Assembly (NCBI GenBank): GCA_947304475.1
Contig: CAMZBE010000061.1
Coordinates: 1 to 7,633 of the forward strand
Direction: 5' to 3'
Source of the DNA: an uncultured Clostridia bacterium
GTDB lineage: Bacteria > Bacillota > Clostridia > Oscillospirales > CAG-272
Length of the DNA: 7,633 nucleotides
A model generated the notes under the pieces. That model was not told where the DNA came from. It did not search any database and worked only from the letters and a program-made list of their open reading frames with translations. Position numbers and translations under genes: made by a program. This document shows, one piece after another, positions 4,459 through 7,633 of this stretch. Position 1 is the stretch's first letter. Every line of letters starts with the position of its first letter.

Positions 4459-6069
4459 ATGAGAATCGGTGAATTGATCGCCTTTATCCTGTACTTTGCC
4501 ATCGTGCTCGGCATGGGCGTCTATTTCTTCATCCGCGGAAGAAAAGACATGGGCGAAAAGAGTTTCTTCCTCGGCGGACGGAAAATGGGCGGCGTGGTCG
4601 CCGCGCTCAGCGCCGGCGCGTCGGATATGAGCGCGTGGGTGCTGATGGGGCTTCCCGGCTCGATCTACTTTGCCGGTATGGGGCAGGTCTGGATCTCGGT
4701 CGGTCTTCTGATCGGGACGATCCTCGCCTGGTTTCTGGTGGCGCCGAACCTTCGCCGCTATTCGATGCTGGCTGACGACTCCATCACGATCCCGCAGTAT
4801 CTGACCAAACGCTTCAAGTCCTCGAGTTCGGTCCTGCAGGTCGTTTGCGCCGTCATTTTCGTCATCGTGTACTGCGTGTACGGCGCGTCGAGCATCAGCG
4901 CGTGCGGCAGTCTTCTCAACACGCTCTTCGGGGCGGATCCCCGACTCGGCATGGCGATCGCGACCGCGATCATCATCGCCTACGTCTTTATGGGCGGTTT
5001 CAACGCGGTTTGCTGGACCGACTTTTTCCAGGGGTTGCTTATGCTGGCGGCTCTGATGGTCACGCCGATCATGGCGGTGGCTCTGCTCGGCGCGAACCGT
5101 GCGATCCCCGATGGCACGATCCCCGAAAACTTCTACAACTTCCTTTCAAGCGGTAAGTTGGACTGGGCGAGCGTTTCGACCATTCTGACCGGTCTCGGTT
5201 GGGGGCTCGGCTATTTCGGGATGCCGCACATCATCATCCGCTACATCTCGATCAAGTCAGATAAAGAGATGAAGAAATCCCGCTGTATCGGCATCGCCTG
5301 GACCACCCTGATCCTCGTGATGGCGTCGGTCGTCGGTATCGTCGGCAGAAAGTACCTCGGCGACTCGATGCTGACCAACAAGAACAGCATCTTCGTCGAG
5401 ATGGCGCGCAACGTCTTCCCCGTTTTCCTCGGCGGCATCATCATCTCCGCGATCATCGCGGCGAGTATGTCGACGGCGGACTCCCAACTGCTTGCCGCGT
5501 CCTCGGCGTTCGCGTCCGACGTGTATAAGACCTCGATCAAGAAGAACGCGTCCGACAAAAACGTGATGTGGGTGGGTCGGATCGTGGTCATCGTGATCTC
5601 GCTGGTCGCTTTCGGGATCGCCATGCTGGGTTCTGGCGCCAATCCGCTGGTTCCCGCGTTCAGTACCATTATGAGTCTGGTTTCCGCGGCGTGGGGCGCA
5701 TTCGGCGCGGCGTTCGGCCCCGTCATCCTGCTCTCGCTGTTCTGGAGACGCCTCAACTACAAGGGCGCCGTTGCGGGTATCATCACGGGCTTCGTAGTCG
5801 ATATCCTGTGGATGATCCTGCTCAACTTCGAGTACTACGATATGACGAGCGTTGCGTACAACACCAACCTCTATGAGATCCTGCCGGGCTTCGTCGCCGG
5901 TGCGATCGCCGCGATCGTCGTGTCGCTTCTGACCAAACAGCCGGACAAAGAGGTCACCGATCTCTTCGACAAATACAAGAAAACCAAATCGCTTGAGGAA
6001 AGCGACCTGGCAAATCACGACGTTTACTCCGTCGAGGACGTCTACTCCGTTGAGACCAAAGAGGTCTGA
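4459..6069 (+). CDS. putP: Sodium/proline symporter PutP (SSS family)
   Basis: A 536-residue polytopic membrane protein of the solute:sodium symporter family (LeuT fold, about 13 helices), taking up proline with Na+ across the cytoplasmic membrane. The PutP signature SAGASDMSAWVLMGLPG (51-67) is nearly identical to that of E. coli PutP. Its Asp-56 corresponds to Na+-site Asp-55 of E. coli. In AASMSTADSQLL (334-345), Ser-338 and Thr-339 correspond to Na+ ligands Ser-340 and Thr-341. The cytoplasmic loop RRYSMLADDSITIPQYL is also family-typical. Length is slightly above the roughly 500 residues usual, owing to a hydrophilic C-terminal tail ending in a duplicated DVYSVE. The start has an AGAAAGGG site 7 bases upstream. 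The gene is a single unit with its own promoter and terminator. No proline dehydrogenase gene is adjacent, so it could serve osmoprotection or nutrition. Confidence 0.93.
   Translation: MRIGELIAFILYFAIVLGMGVYFFIRGRKDMGEKSFFLGGRKMGGVVAALSAGASDMSAWVLMGLPGSIYFAGMGQVWISVGLLIGTILAWFLVAPNLRRYSMLADDSITIPQYLTKRFKSSSSVLQVVCAVIFVIVYCVYGASSISACGSLLNTLFGADPRLGMAIATAIIIAYVFMGGFNAVCWTDFFQGLLMLAALMVTPIMAVALLGANRAIPDGTIPENFYNFLSSGKLDWASVSTILTGLGWGLGYFGMPHIIIRYISIKSDKEMKKSRCIGIAWTTLILVMASVVGIVGRKYLGDSMLTNKNSIFVEMARNVFPVFLGGIIISAIIAASMSTADSQLLAASSAFASDVYKTSIKKNASDKNVMWVGRIVVIVISLVAFGIAMLGSGANPLVPAFSTIMSLVSAAWGAFGAAFGPVILLSLFWRRLNYKGAVAGIITGFVVDILWMILLNFEYYDMTSVAYNTNLYEILPGFVAGAIAAIVVSLLTKQPDKEVTDLFDKYKKTKSLEESDLANHDVYSVEDVYSVETKEV
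6019..6054 (+). repeat. 18-base tandem duplication in the putP tail
   Basis: Two adjacent 18-base units (6019-6036 and 6037-6054) both encode DVYSVE (residues 521-526 and 527-532). They differ at two positions, both synonymous, so the duplication is not brand new. It lies in the hydrophilic tail outside the transport core. Confidence 0.75.
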
Positions 6070-6082
6070 ACTGAAACGACGG

Positions 6083-6116
6083 GCGCCCTTCGCAGAACAG
6101 CGAAGGGCGCTTTTTT
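6083..6116 (+). terminator. Terminator of putP
   Basis: A perfect, GC-rich 11-bp stem (6083-6093 with 6100-6110) with an AGAACA loop is followed directly by six T. It lies 13 bases after the putP stop, so the next gene does not depend on putP transcription. Confidence 0.93.
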
Positions 6117-6139
6117 ATAAAAAAGCAACAGCGGGTTGC

Positions 6140-6168
6140 TTGCAAGAAGGGGACAAACGTGCTATGAT
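6140..6168 (+). promoter_or_regulatory. Promoter of the XRE/zinc-ribbon regulator gene
   Basis: TTGCAA (6140-6145) and TATGAT (6163-6168) are separated by 17 bases. The start point would be near 6175, only about 14 bases before the ATG, so the GGAGG site sits at the 5' end of the message, as in the GNAT gene. Confidence 0.72.
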
Positions 6169-6188
6169 AATAGGCGGAGGTGATCGGA

Positions 6189-6944
6189 ATGGAAACCAAA
6201 GACGTGATCTACGGATTGCGGACCAAAAAGGGACTGTCGCAAGACGAACTTGCCGAAAAGGTGTACGTGACGCGGCAGGCGGTGTCGCGTTGGGAGACCG
6301 GGGAGACCGTGCCCAACACCGAAACCTTGAAACTGCTCTCAAACTATTTCGGCGTGACCATCAATACGCTGCTGGGTTCGCCCCGGAAACTGATCTGCCA
6401 GTGCTGCGGGATGCCGCTTGAAGACGCGACCGTCAGCCGGGAGAAGGACGGCTCGCTGAACGAGGACTACTGCCAATGGTGCTACGCGCAAGGCGAATAC
6501 ACCTACGGCAATATGGACGACCTGATCGAAGTGTGCGTCAAGCACATGGCGAACGAGCAGTTCCCCGCCGAGGCGGCGCGGGAGTATATGAAAAATCTCC
6601 TGCCTACCCTCTCCTACTGGAAAGGACGCGGGACAACGGCGGACGGGAAAATCGAAGAACTGAAACGGCAACTGGTCGACGAATTCAATTCTCTCGGGAT
6701 CGAAGGGATGCCGAAGGTTGAAAAACTGTACGCTCTGGTCGGCAGTTACGTCAATCTGCCGTACCCGCTCCCGAACGGGCAAGCCGTTCCCTTCCTTGAC
6801 GACGGGACGACCTACTTCGGCGCTCAGTTGGAGACGGGCGGCGAAAGGTGTTTCGGGATCATCGGGAACGCCGATTTTCTTCTCGTCTCGACCTACGGCG
6901 AGGGCGGGAAAGATCCCGAATTGATCCTCTTTAAGAAAAGATAA
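6189..6944 (+). CDS. XRE-family regulator with zinc-ribbon and clostridial C-terminal domain
   Basis: A 251-residue, probably cytoplasmic, three-part protein. Residues about 5-62 are an XRE/Cro-type helix-turn-helix (LSQDELAEKVYVTRQAVSRWETGETVPN... region), expected to bind DNA. Residues about 69-147 match the 'putative zinc ribbon' domain: CQCCGMPL with Cys-70 and Cys-73, and DYCQWCYAQGEYTY with Cys-95 and Cys-98 as likely zinc ligands, ending at LPTLSYWKG. Residues about 155-251 (LGIEGMPKVEKLYALVGSYVNL, then PLPNGQAVPFLDD) form a third domain that I recall only from clostridial proteins and cannot name. The start is ATG 6189, eight bases after GGAGG; an in-frame GTG at 6180 lies within that site. 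It is a single-gene unit converging on the MarR gene. Targets and signal are unknown; metal or redox sensing through the cysteines is only a possibility. Confidence 0.85.
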   Translation: METKDVIYGLRTKKGLSQDELAEKVYVTRQAVSRWETGETVPNTETLKLLSNYFGVTINTLLGSPRKLICQCCGMPLEDATVSREKDGSLNEDYCQWCYAQGEYTYGNMDDLIEVCVKHMANEQFPAEAAREYMKNLLPTLSYWKGRGTTADGKIEELKRQLVDEFNSLGIEGMPKVEKLYALVGSYVNLPYPLPNGQAVPFLDDGTTYFGAQLETGGERCFGIIGNADFLLVSTYGEGGKDPELILFKKR

Positions 6945-6950
6945 CCGATC

Positions 6951-6981
6951 AAAAAACGCAGGCGGTTTGCCTGCGTTTTTT
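6951..6981. terminator. Bidirectional terminator between the XRE and MarR genes
   Basis: A perfect 13-bp stem (6951-6963 with 6969-6981) with a 5-base loop carries six A on one side and six T on the other. It follows the XRE-type gene's TAA by six bases and the MarR gene's stop (at 6989) by seven, so it serves both convergent genes. Confidence 0.93.
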
Positions 6982-6988
6982 CTTTTTG

Positions 6989-7429
6989 TCAGTCGATTTT
7001 CCCCGTCTCGAAATAGGCGACGGCACGGAGCCGGATCTTTTCGAGCAGGGCGGTGATCTGCTCCATCTCCTCGGGCGTCATCTCCGCCGTGAGATACGCG
7101 CTCCAACTGCGGAGCGCGTCGAGGATCTCGGGGACGACCGCGCGGGCGGCGTCGGTCGGATAGAGCCGGGACAGACGGCGGTCGACGTCGTCGCCCTGGC
7201 GCGTTAAAAAGCCTGCCGTTTCGAGTTTTTCGACCTGGCGGGCGATATTGCTCTTATGGATGCAGAGGGCGCGTGAGAGCGCCTCCTGCGTGATGCCGGG
7301 TTCTCTTGTGATCCGAAGGATCATGGCGTATTGAGGTCCCCGGATCCCGAGCGGTTCAAGCCGCTCGCACCGGAACGCCGCGGCGCAGCGCGCCGTGACC
7401 GAGACCTGCCGCATCATATCGCTGTTCAT
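6989..7429 (-). CDS. MarR-family transcriptional regulator
   Basis: A 146-residue protein of typical MarR length. Helices at each end form the dimer interface. The winged helix-turn-helix covers about residues 33-95: ITQEALSRALCIHKSNIARQ contains the helix-turn-helix, KLETAGFLTRQGD leads into the wing, and VDRRLSRLYPTDA carries the canonical DxRR wing motif. Such dimers usually repress their own gene and a divergent or downstream neighbour and release DNA on binding a small ligand or on oxidation. The start is ATG 7429-7427, with AAAGGAG about five bases upstream; the earlier in-frame ATG (7525) lies upstream of the promoter and would require the promoter to be coding. It is divergent from a membrane-protein gene beginning at 7579, the most likely target. 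Confidence 0.9.
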   Translation of the reverse strand: MNSDMMRQVSVTARCAAAFRCERLEPLGIRGPQYAMILRITREPGITQEALSRALCIHKSNIARQVEKLETAGFLTRQGDDVDRRLSRLYPTDAARAVVPEILDALRSWSAYLTAEMTPEEMEQITALLEKIRLRAVAYFETGKID

Positions 7430-7463
7430 ATTCGCTCCTTTCGGACGGGTGGTTTCCTTTTTT

Positions 7464-7492
7464 ATTGTACCACAAAACGAAGCCGAACGCAA
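7464..7492 (-). promoter_or_regulatory. Promoter of the MarR gene
   Basis: On the minus strand the -35 TTGCGT (7492-7487) and -10 TACAAT (7469-7464) are spaced by 17 bases, giving a start near 7457 and a leader of about 28 bases that includes the AAAGGAG site. Confidence 0.75.
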
Positions 7493-7520
7493 GAGAGCGG
7501 GCGAAATCGGCGCGCGTCGG

Positions 7521-7550
7521 CGCATAGGGCGCGAAAAACGCGCATAGAAT
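7521..7550. promoter_or_regulatory. Possible operator/promoter region of the divergent gene
   Basis: Two direct copies of CGCATAG (7521-7527 and 7541-7547) lie exactly 20 bases apart, about two helical turns. Between and overlapping them is a perfect inverted repeat, GCGCG and CGCGC around five A (7529-7543). TAGAAT at 7545-7550 could be a -10 box, but no good -35 hexamer sits 17 bases upstream, as may happen at a regulated promoter. The regulator would most simply be the adjacent MarR protein; that is inference. Confidence 0.3.
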
Positions 7551-7578
7551 GACGGGGAAAGACGAAGGGAGTTTTGAG

Positions 7579-7633
7579 ATGGGCGGGCTTTTCCCTGTAC
7601 TGTTTAATCTGATCTCTGTGATCCTCGGCATCT
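7579..7633 (+). CDS. Start of a membrane-protein gene (runs off right edge)
   Basis: An ATG at 7579 with an AAGGGAG ribosome binding site about 7 bases upstream opens a frame that stays open for 18 codons to the window edge. The visible peptide (MGGLFPVLFNLISVILGI) is almost entirely hydrophobic, like the first membrane segment or signal anchor of a membrane protein. Family and function cannot be told from this much. It is divergent from the MarR gene, an arrangement common for MarR regulators and the exporters or membrane proteins they control. Confidence 0.55.
   Translation, partial: MGGLFPVLFNLISVILGI

Noticed and set aside
5257..6018. A 253-codon minus-strand open frame inside putP
   Set aside because: It is antisense to a clear symporter gene, its product is dominated by Arg, Asp, Glu and His, and it has no family resemblance.
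4459..6069. Proline-catabolism operon
   Set aside because: putP has its own promoter and terminator, and no proline dehydrogenase or pyrroline-carboxylate dehydrogenase gene is present nearby.
6339..7106. A 255-codon minus-strand open frame
   Set aside because: It crosses the bidirectional terminator and overlaps both the XRE and MarR genes in antisense or another frame, with no recognisable domain.

Overview
The window reads as chromosomal DNA of a fairly GC-rich member of the Clostridia. The signs are AGGAGG-type ribosome binding sites, sigma-A-type promoters with 17-bp spacers, U-tract terminators, and protein types common in gut clostridia (a TfoX N-domain orphan, a surface protein with ARAAY-type helical repeat, an XRE plus zinc-ribbon regulator). 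The GTGATAT-plus-hairpin repeats resemble those I recall from uncultured gut Clostridia such as Christensenellales and Oscillospirales. Placement below class level is a guess.

Left part (1-2560), all minus strand: the N-terminal 150 residues of an EamA/DMT permease run off the left edge. A two-gene unit follows, made of an unrecognised 164-residue acidic protein and a TfoX N-domain protein. It is driven by a perfect consensus promoter (TTGACA, 17 bp, TATAAT). A terminator separates this unit from a 353-residue secreted, membrane-anchored surface protein.

Centre (2561-4300): a structured non-coding stretch with GTGATAT motifs, several perfect hairpins and a 10-bp terminal inverted repeat lies between the surface protein and a minus-strand tRNA-Trp(CCA). 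The tRNA has its own promoter, an encoded CCA and a strong terminator. On the plus strand, a visibly AT-richer pair follows: a GNAT acetyltransferase starting at TTG, then a chloramphenicol-acetyltransferase-type gene with an in-frame TAG just before its catalytic HxxxDG motif. A possible 25-codon leader ORF ends inside the GNAT ribosome binding site. The pair ends at a 14-bp-stem terminator and looks like a horizontally acquired acetyltransferase cassette.

Right part (4388-7633): a complete, separately promoted and terminated Na+/proline symporter gene (putP) is followed by an independently transcribed XRE-HTH/zinc-ribbon regulator. This converges through a shared bidirectional terminator on a minus-strand MarR-family regulator. 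The MarR gene diverges from a plus-strand membrane-protein gene whose first 18 codons are visible before the window ends; the short intergenic region holds palindromic and direct repeats that could be an operator.

Most genes are single transcription units. Seven promoters with exact 17-bp spacing can be read by eye, and three of them use TTGCAA as the -35 hexamer. I see no CRISPR array, transposase or phage gene, and no multi-gene system that I would call clearly new. The best leads are the interrupted cat-type gene with its possible leader peptide, the structured repeat region beside tRNA-Trp, and the unrecognised protein with a consensus promoter.
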